DNA of 64,000 bases from Melanopsichium pennsylvanicum (lineage: Eukaryota; Basidiomycota; Ustilaginomycetes; Ustilaginales), in contig OAPG01000005.1 of NCBI GenBank assembly GCA_900208305.1, positions 682,001 through 746,000 on the forward strand, written 5' to 3'. Every line of letters begins with the position of its first letter. Position 1 is the first letter of the stretch. Both the position numbers and the translations under genes were made by a program. The notes beneath the pieces were generated by a model. The model had not been told where the DNA came from. It saw only the letters and a list, made by a program, of their open reading frames with translations, and did not search any database. Below are positions 9,681 to 20,500 of this stretch, piece after piece.

Positions 9681-11447
9681 ATGTCGGCAATCATTCCCAC
9701 GTGCAACCAGCCACTGCTCACACCAGAGTATCATGAAGTCATCATCGTAGGCGCCGGTATCTCGGGAATCTGTATGGCCTGCCAACTTAAGCGCAAACAT
9801 GGTATCAACGATTTCTTGATTCTCGAACGTTCTCCCGCTCCTTCGGGGACGTGGACCAACAACAGTTATCCTGGATGTGCTTGTGACGTACCCGCCCCCG
9901 TCTACTCCTTCTCTTTCGCCACTAAGGGTGATTGGAGCACTTTCTATCCCAAGCAGAAGGAGTTGAAATTGTACTTTACCAAGGTCGCCAAGGAGCATGG
10001 GCTGGAGGAGAAGTTCAGATTCCAGACTACTGTCGAGGAGGCCAGGTTTGATAAAGACACTGGCCTCTGGCATATTTGGTCTGTCGACTGGACCAAAGAC
10101 GGTACAGAGGAAGATCAAGTGAAGCACCACTACGTGTGTAAGTTCTTCGTCAGCGCCGTCGGAGGTCTCTCTCAGCCCAAGCCATGCGATATTGACGGTC
10201 ACGAATCGTTCAAGGGGCCCATCTTCCACACTGCAGCATGGGACCATAGCGTCTCGCTCAAAGGCAAAGACGTAGTCCTGGTCGGCAACGGTTGTTCCGC
10301 TACTCAGTGCGTGCCCTATCTCGCCGAGCACAGCAAAACCTTGACGCAGTTCGTCCGCTCGAAACACTGGATTGCACCCCACCCACATCAACCATTCGAC
10401 AGCATCCCTGGCTTCAAGTGGCTTCTCCAAAAGTTTGTCTTTGTTCGCAAGTTCCAGCGTTTGCTGATCTGGTTGGTGCTGGAATCGCACTTTATCTTGA
10501 TCTTACAAAATCCAATTGGAAGATTGTTCAGGTGGAACTGGAGAAGGAAATGTGAGGCCCACATGAAGAAGAATGCACCCAAAGAATACTGGGACATGTT
10601 GTTGCCGCGCAAAGACGAGTTGATGGTTGGTTGCAAGCGCCGTATCATCGACGACAATTATCTGCCAGCGCTGCGACTCCCGCACGTTCGAGTGGAGAAC
10701 ACCAAGTTGGCTCGTATCGAATCTAACCATGTCGTCCTTACAGACGGGCGGAAAATCCACGCAGACGTCATCGTCATGGCCAACGGATTTGAGCCGCACG
10801 CAGCAGGCGCTCCGATGACGGTGTACGGTACCCACCGCTCGCTGCACGACCACTGGGAAAAGTACGGTGAAGGAGGAATGATTGCCTACCGCTCAGCTCT
10901 CAACTCTGGTTTCCCCAACATGGGCTCCATTAATGCGGCCAACACTGGCACGGGAAACCAATCGCTCATCTTTGCGTCGGAGTGCACCGTCAATTTGCTC
11001 CTTGAAATCGCAAAACCCGTCCTCGCAGCGGCCAAGCCCCCGCAATTTGCCATCGAGCACATTCCCGGAACTTCAGCAGACGAGAAACTCGAGAAGTATA
11101 AGATTCCAACGGTAGAAGTCAAGCTGAAGGCGGAGTTGGATGAGCAGCACTGGATAGCAAAGTGTATGGAAAAGTTGGTTTTTACGAGTGGATGCAAGAG
11201 TTGGTACATTGATCAGCGCAGTGGAAGGGTGACAAGCATGCAACCTGATTGGCAGTTGAACTACATGCTGCGAGCTACGTTCCCCAAGTGGGATGATTTC
11301 AGGTACACGGGGCTCAAGGGTGGAGAGACCAGGCCAAGCGATACGCCTTGGTGGAAGGTGATTGGCGACAAGCTTGGGTTGGGCCATGTCAAATACGTGG
11401 ATCCGAAGGAGACTCCCCAGATCAATAGGGCTGCCATGGGTGCGTAA
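9681..11447 (+). CDS. Flavin-containing (Baeyer-Villiger type) monooxygenase
   Basis: The protein has 588 residues counted from the ATG at 9681. The frame is open further upstream but lacks a better start, and homologous sequence begins soon after this ATG. The N-terminal FAD-binding Rossmann motif VIIVGAGISG lies at about residues 18-27. The sequence FKGPIFHTAAWD (about 177-188) fits the Baeyer-Villiger fingerprint F-x-G-x3-H-x3-W-(P/D). A second dinucleotide motif, DVVLVGNGCSATQ, follows at about 196-208 and should bind NADPH. Such enzymes insert oxygen next to a carbonyl or oxidise soft nucleophiles using NADPH and O2. No signal peptide is visible and no biosynthetic partner genes lie next door, so the substrate cannot be deduced. 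The gene is a single exon. Confidence 0.85.
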   Translation: MSAIIPTCNQPLLTPEYHEVIIVGAGISGICMACQLKRKHGINDFLILERSPAPSGTWTNNSYPGCACDVPAPVYSFSFATKGDWSTFYPKQKELKLYFTKVAKEHGLEEKFRFQTTVEEARFDKDTGLWHIWSVDWTKDGTEEDQVKHHYVCKFFVSAVGGLSQPKPCDIDGHESFKGPIFHTAAWDHSVSLKGKDVVLVGNGCSATQCVPYLAEHSKTLTQFVRSKHWIAPHPHQPFDSIPGFKWLLQKFVFVRKFQRLLIWLVLESHFILILQNPIGRLFRWNWRRKCEAHMKKNAPKEYWDMLLPRKDELMVGCKRRIIDDNYLPALRLPHVRVENTKLARIESNHVVLTDGRKIHADVIVMANGFEPHAAGAPMTVYGTHRSLHDHWEKYGEGGMIAYRSALNSGFPNMGSINAANTGTGNQSLIFASECTVNLLLEIAKPVLAAAKPPQFAIEHIPGTSADEKLEKYKIPTVEVKLKAELDEQHWIAKCMEKLVFTSGCKSWYIDQRSGRVTSMQPDWQLNYMLRATFPKWDDFRYTGLKGGETRPSDTPWWKVIGDKLGLGHVKYVDPKETPQINRAAMGA

Positions 11448-12311
11448 ACCCAGCATTTCTGTCATTGAACATAGAAAAGAGGCTGGCAATAAAAATTTTG
11501 TGTGCTGCGTTATTCTCAATTCATACAGTATGTGATGCCACGAGTGGCTACATGTTACGACCATACAGGGACGGGGGCGAAACTTCTGACTTGTTAGGTT
11601 TTAGATAAGTGTGGGGGCCTCCGGGAAAATTTAATAGAATCGGGACGCCTGGCCGAGGTCAGTTGGGATAAATCGCCCGATTCTTGTTTGACGTTCTTTA
11701 CAAATTTTAAATGCGGCAAAAAGTGGAATTTGCTCAGTCTTTGCTCGCAACAGCAGCTGCTTCCTTCCGAAAGAAAGGGAGAGAGCAGTCGTGGGACTCG
11801 GATAGCAAATCAAGTTTCAATTTTTAGCTGTGGATTGTGTCGGCCTGCTCGTCATCGTGGTTTACTTCGTTGTTCGATCATCACATCTTACTGGACCCTA
11901 TAGCTGGCTGCCTTTGAGCATCCTTATCCAACCACATCACTCCTTCCATTTCACTCTAGCTTCGAACGCTCCAACAGAAACCTAGGATCGTCCTGACGAT
12001 TAAATTCCTACTCGAAAGCCCGCAACTTTTCTTCTTGCACGAATCTTTGAAGCAAAGGATCAAACGCTACGCAGGTATTTGTGTAGCAGTGCAAGACTTC
12101 GCATCAGCACCCACCACCCCTTTGTGCACTCATTTGCACCTCTTTTTGTAGCTCCATCGCTTGTGCATCTTTCTTAGCACCAGCCAGCACACGTTGCAGT
12201 CAAGCTCCCAGATCAACTCAAAGTTTCAGCATTTTTTTTTTTTTACTTTGAAAGCATCTTCGAACCAACTCCTGGTCCCTGTACCCACCAAAATTATACA
12301 AATCCAGCACA
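11448..12311. other. Intergenic region and probable tim17 leader
   Basis: No coding signal is visible. A 13-base T tract lies at about 12232-12244, close to the tim17 start. A possible leader intron has a GGTATTT donor (GT at 12075-12076) and a TTTTTGTAG acceptor ending at 12151 (77 nt); this is tentative. Confidence 0.35.
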
Positions 12312-12809
12312 ATGGCTCATGCAGATCACACCAGAGACCCATGTCCTTGGGTTATCCTCAACGATTTCGGCGGTGCATTCGCCATGGGTGCCGTTGGTGG
12401 CACAATCTGGCACGGCATCAAAGGTGCCCGCAACTCACCTAAAGGCGAACGTCTTCCAGGTTCGTTATCCGCCATCAAGGCTCGTGCGCCAGTACTCGGA
12501 GGTAATTTCGGTGTGTGGGGTGGAATGTTTTCCTCTTTCGACTGTGCCGTCAAGGGAATCAGGCAAAAAGAAGACCCTTGGAACGCCATTATTGCCGGTT
12601 TCATGACTGGTGGTGGTCTTGCGATCCGAAGCGGACCAAAAACCGCAGTCGGAAGCGGCATCATGTGCGGTATCTTGCTAGGCGTCTTTGAAGGTGTGGG
12701 TGTACTCATGCAGAGAATGATGGCAGAAGGGAATAAACAGGTGGCTCCAATCATTCCTGATACTTTGCCAGGTACAGCACCATCCAGCATTCCCTCTACC
12801 TCCGCATAG
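12312..12809 (+). CDS. tim17: Mitochondrial inner-membrane translocase subunit Tim17
   Basis: The protein is 165 residues, the normal length for Tim17. The N-terminus [20 protein letters not shown] and the following GxxxG-rich membrane segments ([57 protein letters not shown]) are diagnostic of the Tim17/22/23 family and specifically of Tim17. The pair of cysteines in CP (N-terminal) and DC (second segment) corresponds to the conserved intramolecular disulfide known in fungal Tim17. It is part of the TIM23 presequence translocase, which moves preproteins into the matrix and inner membrane. The gene has one exon and is convergent with sec5. Confidence 0.95.
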   Translation: MAHADHTRDPCPWVILNDFGGAFAMGAVGGTIWHGIKGARNSPKGERLPGSLSAIKARAPVLGGNFGVWGGMFSSFDCAVKGIRQKEDPWNAIIAGFMTGGGLAIRSGPKTAVGSGIMCGILLGVFEGVGVLMQRMMAEGNKQVAPIIPDTLPGTAPSSIPSTSA

Positions 12810-13327
12810 ATATACATCGTTAACACCATCAAAATATAAAAAAATAAAATAAAAATTCACCCAATCCACCACACTGGTCGGCTTGAACCTTTCTTCCACC
12901 ACCATAAAATTCCACCACTTTCGCCAGCATCTTATCCACCGGACCCCCCCCCCTTTTCCTTGGGTTTTTCATTGTGCTAGTATCAGGGTCTGAGCCACAC
13001 CATTCTTATGCAATGCAATGCAATTGTAGACATTCTCAGCTAGAAAAGGAAAAAAAAAAACTAACTAAATTACTTATATAATACAACTCTGAGCTCATTT
13101 TGTTTCACGTCTACACACAACTAAAAGCATGATCGATGCTCGTCGTCTCGAACAAAGGGTTGGATCGGCTTTGTACGTCTTAGCCTGACAGCGATTCTCA
13201 CCGTCGATTTGGGGTTTTTTTTTTTTACACAAAACGTCCCTGCCCACACAGACACAACCACAAAAAAAAAGGAAAATAGAAAAACAATCACTACATGAAT
13301 CGTGTGTTTGATTGCAACAAACGAGAT
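12810..13327. other. Convergent 3' flanks of tim17 and sec5
   Basis: This low-complexity spacer holds A-rich runs (12835-12855, 13050-13060, 13262-13280), an approximately 11-base C run near 12943-12953 and T runs. No gene is seen. It probably carries the 3' UTRs of both convergent genes. Confidence 0.5.
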
Positions 13328-16006
13328 CTATGCGCCTGCATCATCCTTTACAACCTCTTTATTCTCCTTCCTGGGCTTCCTAAAACACAAGAATTCAAGA
13401 GCAGTAGCTTTCCTGCTTTGCACCAGAATCTGCTTGACCCTCTCCAATTCGGTATTCAATTGCTCCTTTTCCCCCGCTCCCCCTCTCTGGTATCGTTCTG
13501 AAATCGTTTCATACACCTGCTTGAGCAACACCTCCGCCTTACTACTGATGAAAGCACTGAGGGTCTGATGTAAAAATTCAATCTCTAGTGTAGCTTGGAG
13601 CATTCCACCCATACCAAACCGACCGACCTTTCTGAAATTTTCCAGTGTCGTTGCGGCAAGATCCTCCGCCAGCGTCGTAATCGTCCGAGTCACCAGCGGC
13701 TTTGCTATCGATCGAACATGTGCATGAACCTGAACCAGACTTAACAGCGCCTCGTAGATGAAAGAATGCACCGAAGTGGGTTTCGGAATCTTAGCCCAAT
13801 CAATTCCTGAAGACAGGATGCCGTACGAGATGATCTCGGAAATGGCTCCAGATTTGCGCTTAATGTGGTCATTAAACAAGATCCCATCCAACTGACTCGA
13901 AACCTCACCGAGAGTAGCCAGATCTTCGTCCATCTTAACACCATACGCATCCGAGAATTGCTTGACCAGACTTGGGATGATCACGCGCGAGAGATGGGCG
14001 AGATTCGTCACGCTAAGCAAAACTCGGGTATCCAGGTCGCGTACGTCGACAGAGTCGCCCCAAGATCCCGGAATGGCTTGGACCGATAAGGCGGTGCGTG
14101 GTTCAAGAGGACTGTATTCGGAAAACGCGAGGTGCACAAGGCCATCCAGAAAAGCATAGAGAGCGTCGAGGAACGCCCCCTTGATGCGTGTCGTAAATTC
14201 TGGTGCGACCGGTTGTTCTGCTGTGCGAGCCTTGCGCGAACCTTCTAACGCGGATACAGGACTGGAAGCGGAGCGACCACCAGCGAGATGGAAAGCATGA
14301 CGAGCATTTGATTTATGGAATGTCGCAATGTCGCGCAGATGGAGCGTTGTGGCTTGCTCGACGGGGTTCAAAGTCCAGTCCTCCAGCATGTGGAAGAGTT
14401 TCGCGTCTTCCTGCCAAACGATGCAGAGCACTTGGACGAAGCTGAACCGCGCATTGGTCAGCAGACTACGTAAAGACGATGCGGAAGTAACGCCCAAAGA
14501 GGCGAGATCGTTGGCTGCTTCTACGAGCAGTGTCGATGTTTCACGTAGATAGTGCGCTGCGGTAGGTGATGATGTGCCTGGAGGGACCCATTCAGGCACT
14601 TGAGAGGGCGGCGGTTGCTGAATGAGGATGGTCATGTCGGTCAGAGAGAAGAGGTGCGATATGAGGGATATATATGCCTCCAGTGCTTCGACGGCCCAAG
14701 CTTTGCTTTGAGCGGATACCGTTCCTGTGCCATGGGCGCTCGAGCTACCGACTCTGGCTTTGGTCTTGATGAACTTTCCTTCGGCATGGCTTTTCGCCAC
14801 TCTCCAGAAGTCGGGTAACGAACGGGTGATGGTTTCGCTCAGAACCTTGACCAATTCGTGAATCGCCTTCCACTGGTTGGCACCCATGCACTTGTCAAAG
14901 CTTGCATCCATTGTCCCTGCCAACCTCATGCCCTTTTGCAGATCTCTCGCTCTCTCTCTCTCCGTCCTTCCCACGCTTGTAGTTGCACCAGCTTTAGCTG
15001 TTTCAATCCTTGCCACGCCTGCGTCAAAAGTCTTGCGCATGACGCTCCTCAGGTGCTGGTGTTGCGCTTCCAGATAGGTGCGGACCGGGTCGTCACTCGG
15101 ATCCAACTCGAGCATGATCTCGATCGTCTTCTCTTGCTCCTCCACACTCCTTCTCGGCTCACGAAGCTGTGCGGTAAGAAGGGATTGCATGTCCTTCATC
15201 GTGGCTTCGACTGCATCCCATACTTTGGCAAACACTCGTTTTTGCTGAACGTCATTCCTAACCCCACCAGCGCTCTCGGGCTGTTTCGCAGTTGTCACAG
15301 CTAAAAGCTGACCTGGGCGGCTATCCAGAAGGTATTTGCCCTTCTTGTAATCACGCAGTGCTACATCGTAACGACCGAGCTCGACGGATTCAGAGAGGGA
15401 GCCAGGGAGGTTAAAGAAGAATTTGGATCGTTCGAAGACACCCAGCGTCGATCGCAACTTGATGGTTTTGAGATTATTCTCTAGGACTGGCATGAAGACT
15501 TGATCTGCCTTTGCGGAAGCATTAGCTAGAATGTCATTCAGGGACGCGACACCGTAGTCAGCCTGGGGTTGCAGCGGCCCTGATTCAGTGTCCCTCATCT
15601 CCCTGTACACGCCGTCGGTGGTAGCCTTTACCGCCACGAAACGGTCAAAGTTGTCCTCGACCAATACTTTGAGCGCTTCAGATCGCTGATCGATGCTGGA
15701 TTTGAGATGTTGGATGCCATGACTGAGGTCGGCAAAGGTGGCGTCGGGATGAATGGTTGATAGGAAGACTTTGGGGTCGAAAGCTTTAGATGAGAGGGAG
15801 GTTTGAACCTTCACATCCTTTGGCAGGCCGCGGAAGGTCGCCATTGAGGAACGCAAGCCAAGAGGGTCAGGCTCGTCAGCTACGGCGGTGGAGAATACGG
15901 TTTCTTTGTCGTCTGATTCGACTTCGTTGGTGTGCCATCGTGTTGGTTCGAGTGAGTTGAGGCCGTAGGCTTTAAGCAGTTCTGCTTCATCGTTTCGTAG
16001 ACTCAT
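13328..16006 (-). CDS. sec5: Exocyst complex component Sec5 (EXOC2)
   Basis: The protein has 892 residues. The N-terminal block (LLKAYGLNSLEPTRW) and the long helical segment with DPKVFLSTIHPDATFADL, the SSIDQRSEALKVLVEDNFDRFV coiled coil and VFERSKFFFNLPGSL match the Sec5/EXOC2 family, in which this region assembles with the other exocyst rods. The C-terminal half is helical and ends in a basic tail. As an exocyst subunit it would tether secretory vesicles to sites of polarised growth, where smut hyphae and buds expand. The start is the ATG read on the minus strand at 16004-16006. It is a single exon, divergent from the PA28 gene with about 430 bp between starts. Confidence 0.88.
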   Translation of the reverse strand: MSLRNDEAELLKAYGLNSLEPTRWHTNEVESDDKETVFSTAVADEPDPLGLRSSMATFRGLPKDVKVQTSLSSKAFDPKVFLSTIHPDATFADLSHGIQHLKSSIDQRSEALKVLVEDNFDRFVAVKATTDGVYREMRDTESGPLQPQADYGVASLNDILANASAKADQVFMPVLENNLKTIKLRSTLGVFERSKFFFNLPGSLSESVELGRYDVALRDYKKGKYLLDSRPGQLLAVTTAKQPESAGGVRNDVQQKRVFAKVWDAVEATMKDMQSLLTAQLREPRRSVEEQEKTIEIMLELDPSDDPVRTYLEAQHQHLRSVMRKTFDAGVARIETAKAGATTSVGRTERERARDLQKGMRLAGTMDASFDKCMGANQWKAIHELVKVLSETITRSLPDFWRVAKSHAEGKFIKTKARVGSSSAHGTGTVSAQSKAWAVEALEAYISLISHLFSLTDMTILIQQPPPSQVPEWVPPGTSSPTAAHYLRETSTLLVEAANDLASLGVTSASSLRSLLTNARFSFVQVLCIVWQEDAKLFHMLEDWTLNPVEQATTLHLRDIATFHKSNARHAFHLAGGRSASSPVSALEGSRKARTAEQPVAPEFTTRIKGAFLDALYAFLDGLVHLAFSEYSPLEPRTALSVQAIPGSWGDSVDVRDLDTRVLLSVTNLAHLSRVIIPSLVKQFSDAYGVKMDEDLATLGEVSSQLDGILFNDHIKRKSGAISEIISYGILSSGIDWAKIPKPTSVHSFIYEALLSLVQVHAHVRSIAKPLVTRTITTLAEDLAATTLENFRKVGRFGMGGMLQATLEIEFLHQTLSAFISSKAEVLLKQVYETISERYQRGGAGEKEQLNTELERVKQILVQSRKATALEFLCFRKPRKENKEVVKDDAGA

Positions 16007-16433
16007 TGTGAGGTGCTGCGGTGCTCACCGGGAGCCGAGCAGCAGTTGGATGTTTAATGTTCTTAGACCATACGAAAAGAGGTCCAACTGGCACGCCGTT
16101 TTACCACTTGATGGTGGTACGGCAACAGCGAACTTCCTGTAGTTGCACAGAACCAGGATCAAGGTTGGTTAGGGTCGATAGTGTGGGAAGTAAGGTTCGA
16201 GATTGACGTGCATATCAACATTATTTTAGTAAACTCATCAAGTGTTGGTCGGTGCGCGTCTGCCACGAGTTGTTAGATTAGGGTCCTCTTGGCATAGCCT
16301 TACTGAAGTGGAGTTTCAAGACCATGCCTCTTGTCACATAGTCTTGTTAAACAAATGTGTAAGCTGAGCTGTTCTTGCTGTTGGTCTCTTCCTACCCTCC
16401 CACAAATCTCGCTGTCTTTTCATACGCTTCATC
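16007..16433. other. Divergent promoter region sec5 / PA28
   Basis: This spacer of about 430 bp between two divergent start codons must contain both promoters. I see no clear TATA box, RNA gene or repeat in it. Confidence 0.5.
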
Positions 16434-17228
16434 ATGTCAGGGGTGACAGTGACACTCAAATTTGAGTCGTCCACGTCGGACGCTCTCGAATCCTGGCAAC
16501 AAAGCGTTCGCGATAATGCCATCAACATCATTCAAAAGACACTTCCCCAAAAGATTCTTTCGCTCAACGCTAAAATTGCCGAAGTGGATCGTAAGAAGGA
16601 TCACATCTTCTCCAAGGCCGCATACTTTGACCCCACACCTGTTGGAATCGATACCACTGTTTACCCTTCTTCGTCGTCATCTTCGGCAGATCTTGCGCCG
16701 AGCGCCAAGAAGCGCAAGGTGACCGACGCTGCAAAAATCAATGGCGATGTCGCACACGAAGATGCACTTGTCTTTCCCGGCATCGTTCACACCCCTTCCT
16801 ACATTGCCACCGCCCTCGACCAACTTCGAATAGAGTGGGACCAATTGATTGAACTTATGGACTCTCTCAAGATGTACATCAACCTTCAGATGCCACAGAT
16901 CGAAGATGGCGATACCTTCGGAGTCTCGATCCAAGAGGAAGCTCTCAACGAAATTGTTCGTACCCAAGACAGTGCGTACAACCTCATCGCCACGCCTTTC
17001 ACATACCATTCTACCAGAGGTGACCTTGCCGCAAAGTTGGTCAGGTATCCAGGCGTGGCCGATTATGCCGAGGCAATAAAGGAGCATGACAGGAAAATGG
17101 TGTACAGATTAAAGATGCACTTGACAGATATGCGCAACATGTACGCGGTTGTGTTTGATATCGTCAAGAAGAACATTGCCAAGATCAGCAAGCCAAAAAG
17201 CGGCAATCAGATGGGCAGCTATGGCTAG
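16434..17228 (+). CDS. Proteasome activator PA28-gamma/REG-like subunit
   Basis: The 264-residue length is typical of PA28 subunits. The N-terminal helix (DALESWQQSVRDNAINIIQ with TLPQKILSLNAKI) and the C-terminal four-helix part (about 115-250; IEDGDTFGVSIQEEALNEI, YHSTRGDLAAKLVRYP) match the 11S/REG activator family and are closest in pattern to the nuclear PA28-gamma type (PSME3). The variable linker between helices contains AKKRKV (residues 91-96), a classical monopartite nuclear localisation signal. Known PA28 proteins form heptameric caps that open the 20S proteasome gate without ATP. Baker's yeast lacks this family. The gene is one exon, divergent from sec5. Confidence 0.88.
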   Translation: MSGVTVTLKFESSTSDALESWQQSVRDNAINIIQKTLPQKILSLNAKIAEVDRKKDHIFSKAAYFDPTPVGIDTTVYPSSSSSSADLAPSAKKRKVTDAAKINGDVAHEDALVFPGIVHTPSYIATALDQLRIEWDQLIELMDSLKMYINLQMPQIEDGDTFGVSIQEEALNEIVRTQDSAYNLIATPFTYHSTRGDLAAKLVRYPGVADYAEAIKEHDRKMVYRLKMHLTDMRNMYAVVFDIVKKNIAKISKPKSGNQMGSYG

Positions 17229-17578
17229 GTAGGCTAGCCTGCAAACTCAAAAGCCAAGCAAGATTCTGTTTGGTCGTAGTCTCACCTCTACAGTATTGTT
17301 GTTGCTTCCTGGCACTGATATACTTGTATCACCACATCAATTCAACTCGATCACGCAAACTTAAACTCAGCAATCATTCAGCCTCGGGCTCAAACAGCAG
17401 GCTGTGCCCGTCTCACAAGCGGTCAGCCTTTGCACAACCGCAAAAATTCGTTGTGCTTTGTGCGTGTATCCAACAACATGTTGCCAAAGGACATTAGAAT
17501 GGGTGTGATGATGCTACAAGGATGATTCTATCAATGCGAGAGACGGCTGTGTACTGTATGTGAACCGCATTCCAGCTC
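17229..17578. other. Convergent 3' flanks of PA28 and the ABC transporter
   Basis: This spacer between two convergent stop codons contains no coding signal, RNA gene or repeat that I can support. Confidence 0.5.
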
Positions 17579-20500
17579 TTAGTGGAGAACAGTGACCTTG
17601 GCGTTCCTAACAATCTCATCGCGGGTGATGTTGCTTCTCACGCACATGCTGTGGAAGACACCATCCTCCCTATCAAAGAGGTCCAAGGGGCTGGCGTACT
17701 CTGCCAACTCGCCTTTGTCAAAGACGGCAATTCTGTCGTAGGACAGAATGGTCCTGAGTCGATGCGCAATGCAAAGGATGGTACGATTTGCGAACTCTTC
17801 CCTGATCGTTTGCTGAATCTTTGCATCTGTCTCCAGATCCACTGACGCTGTAGCCTCATCGAGGAGGATGATCTTGGAGTTCTTCACGAGTGCCCTAGCG
17901 AGAGAGACGAGAGATCGCTGGCCGACCGAAAGGTTGGCGCCTTCCTCTTCGATGACGGTGTCGAGGTTGATTCGGAAAACGTTCCTGCGGGGGGTCGAGT
18001 CGCCAGAGACAGCGAGCGCCTTCTTCTCATCGTCGACAGAGGCTGTCTCGCTACCTGCTTCGATCACTGGCACAACAGGCGTAGCGGCACCGTGCGTGTG
18101 ATTATCATCACCGATGAGGTAAGCCCTCTTGAGTGCATCATTGAGCCTGGCATCGTCGTAGATACCGAAGGGGTCGAGATTGGATCTGAGCGTACCACTG
18201 AAGAGCAATGGTTCTTGGGGCAAGATCGCCAACTTCCTCCTCAAGTCTTCCAACCCAATGTCGCCCACATCCACACCGTCGATCTCAATCGCGCCCTTGT
18301 TGAGCTCGACGAGACGCAACAACGCCGTGAGCAACGAACTCTTACCGGCACCAGTGCGGCCGACGATACCGACCTTCTCTCCGCTGCCAACTTCGAAAGA
18401 GATGCCCTTGAGTACTGATGGCAGACCAGGTCGGTAGCTGAGCCAGATATCCTTGAACGAGATCCTACCTTCCTCCGGCCAAGACTCGCGGACGGCGTTG
18501 TCAGAGCGGGTTTGAGCTTTCTCTTGCTCCAACTCTTCAGCATAGTACAGCAGCCTCTCGACTGACGCTGAGTCGTTCTCGACCTCGGCGATCTGACGCG
18601 TCATCCAGGAGAAAGCCTGCGCGACAGTGAGCATGTAGGTGAGAGCGATACCTGCGTTACCGCCAGTGATCGGAGTAGAGCTGGCTGTGGTGAGCAGAGC
18701 AACGATAAGCACGAGGAGTGCACCGAGCATGTCGAGTCGGACACCGAGCCAACGCTGGTTGGTGATGCTCAGGTAGTAGGCCCGATTCTCGACATCCATA
18801 CGTTTCTGATTCTCCTTGATGAACGTGTCAGTCTCACGATAAGCGCGGATGGTGGCAAGACCCGAAAGAGTCTCCGAGAAGTGCGAGTAGAGGCTGGATC
18901 GCAGGATTGCGTCAAGTCGCTTGACTTCTCGTGCTGAAGATCGGTAGAAGAGTGCCCCAAAGAAGTAGAAGACGAGAACGACAGCTACCGCAATCACAAA
19001 GTAATGCGTCAAGATGGTGATCAAGATGACGGCACCGGCGACGGAAGCGAGCGTGTTGGTAGCCATGCGAACAGCATCGGCCAGCTGGTTGTCAACCACA
19101 TCAACGTCCTTGGAGAAACGGTTCATGATGCGTCCAATGGGTGTGACGTCGAGCCAAGCCATGGGTGCGTACACTACACGCTGGATGGCCTCGTGGTGGA
19201 CACGCTTGCAAGCGTAGTAACTGAGAAATCCCATAGCGCAACCCATGATGAATGTGAAGATGGTCATGACGACACCAAGCATGGCGTAAATACCCATGTA
19301 GAAGCCGATGGGCTTGTCAAAGTGGTCCTCCTGCCACCAAATGAGCCAGTACGAGTTGAGAATGTTGGCCGTCTGCATGAGGACGGTGCTGATCAGGCAG
19401 ATGGGCACCATGTAGGCACCACGGCCGAACTTGAGATAAGAGAGGTAAACCCGTGTGGAGACGGAACCGGTGTTTCGCTCCTCAGCCTGCATGAGTGCGC
19501 CGGCCTTGTCGCCGTTTCCAGAAAGCTTGGCGCGTTCGGCCTTCTTGCCTTTGACAATAGCTTCGGTTTCTTCAATGGCTTCGGTCTCCTCCTCCTTCTT
19601 CTCCTCTTCGTCCTTCTCTTTCTCACCACCAAACTCAAGAACAAGACGCTGGAAGGGGCCGTTGGCGGAATTGAGCTCGTCATACGTTCCCATTTCGACG
19701 ATGCGGCCATCTTCAAGTGTGATGATTCGGTCGACATCCGGAAGGAAGTGAAGAGCGTGGGTCACGAGAAGCACGGTGGCACCCTTGGCACGTAGACCCA
19801 TGATGGCGTTGTAGAAGAGCGCCTTGCCAACGTGAGCATCAACAGCCGAAAGTGGGTCGTCGAGACAGACAATCTCGGCGTTGTAGTAGAGCGCACGGGC
19901 GATATTGACGCGCTGCTTCTGACCACCACTAAGGTTGACACCCTTCTCACCGATCTCGGTGAGATCACCAGCTGGCAGGATGGCAAGGTCCGTCTCGAGC
20001 TCCGAGACCTTGATTGCATCCCAGTAGCGCTCCTCATCGAAAGGCTGACCGAAGAGGATGTTGTCACGCACAGTGGCGTTCTGAATCCATGCGCTCTGCG
20101 AGCAGTAGGCGACTCGTTCACTGCCCCACTGAACGGAACCGTTAGTCTGACGCATCTCACCGATGCAGGCCTGGAGGAAAGACGACTTGCCCGATCCGAC
20201 AGGACCCACGATGGCGACGAGCTCGCCCTTGGGGATTGAAAGGTTGACGTGCGACATCGAGAAGGGTTCCTGCGGCTCCTCAAAGGGCTTTTCGGTGGCC
20301 TCGGCGATAGTAGGTTCCAGCTGAGCTTCGGTGAGGATAGCTTCGTTATCACCATCAGCGGCAGTGTCATTCTGTTCAGCTTGGATTCCCTGAAGACGTC
20401 GTCCATTGTCGCTATTAGGCGGCTTGGCTGATACAGGGGCAGGGAGGCCGGGATCGTTCGCGGCAGGTGGCACTCCCTTCTTCATGAACTTCTTCGCTTT

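Noticed and set aside
13140..13165. ACAAAGGGT, similar to the smut pheromone response element
   Set aside because: It is a single imperfect copy between two convergent gene ends, not in a promoter.
16180..16215. GGTTCGAGATT resembling a tRNA B box
   Set aside because: No acceptor stem, anticodon arm or A box can be formed around it.
19004..19795. 263-codon frame opposite the ABC transporter
   Set aside because: It lies opposite NBD1 coding sequence with no recognisable domain.
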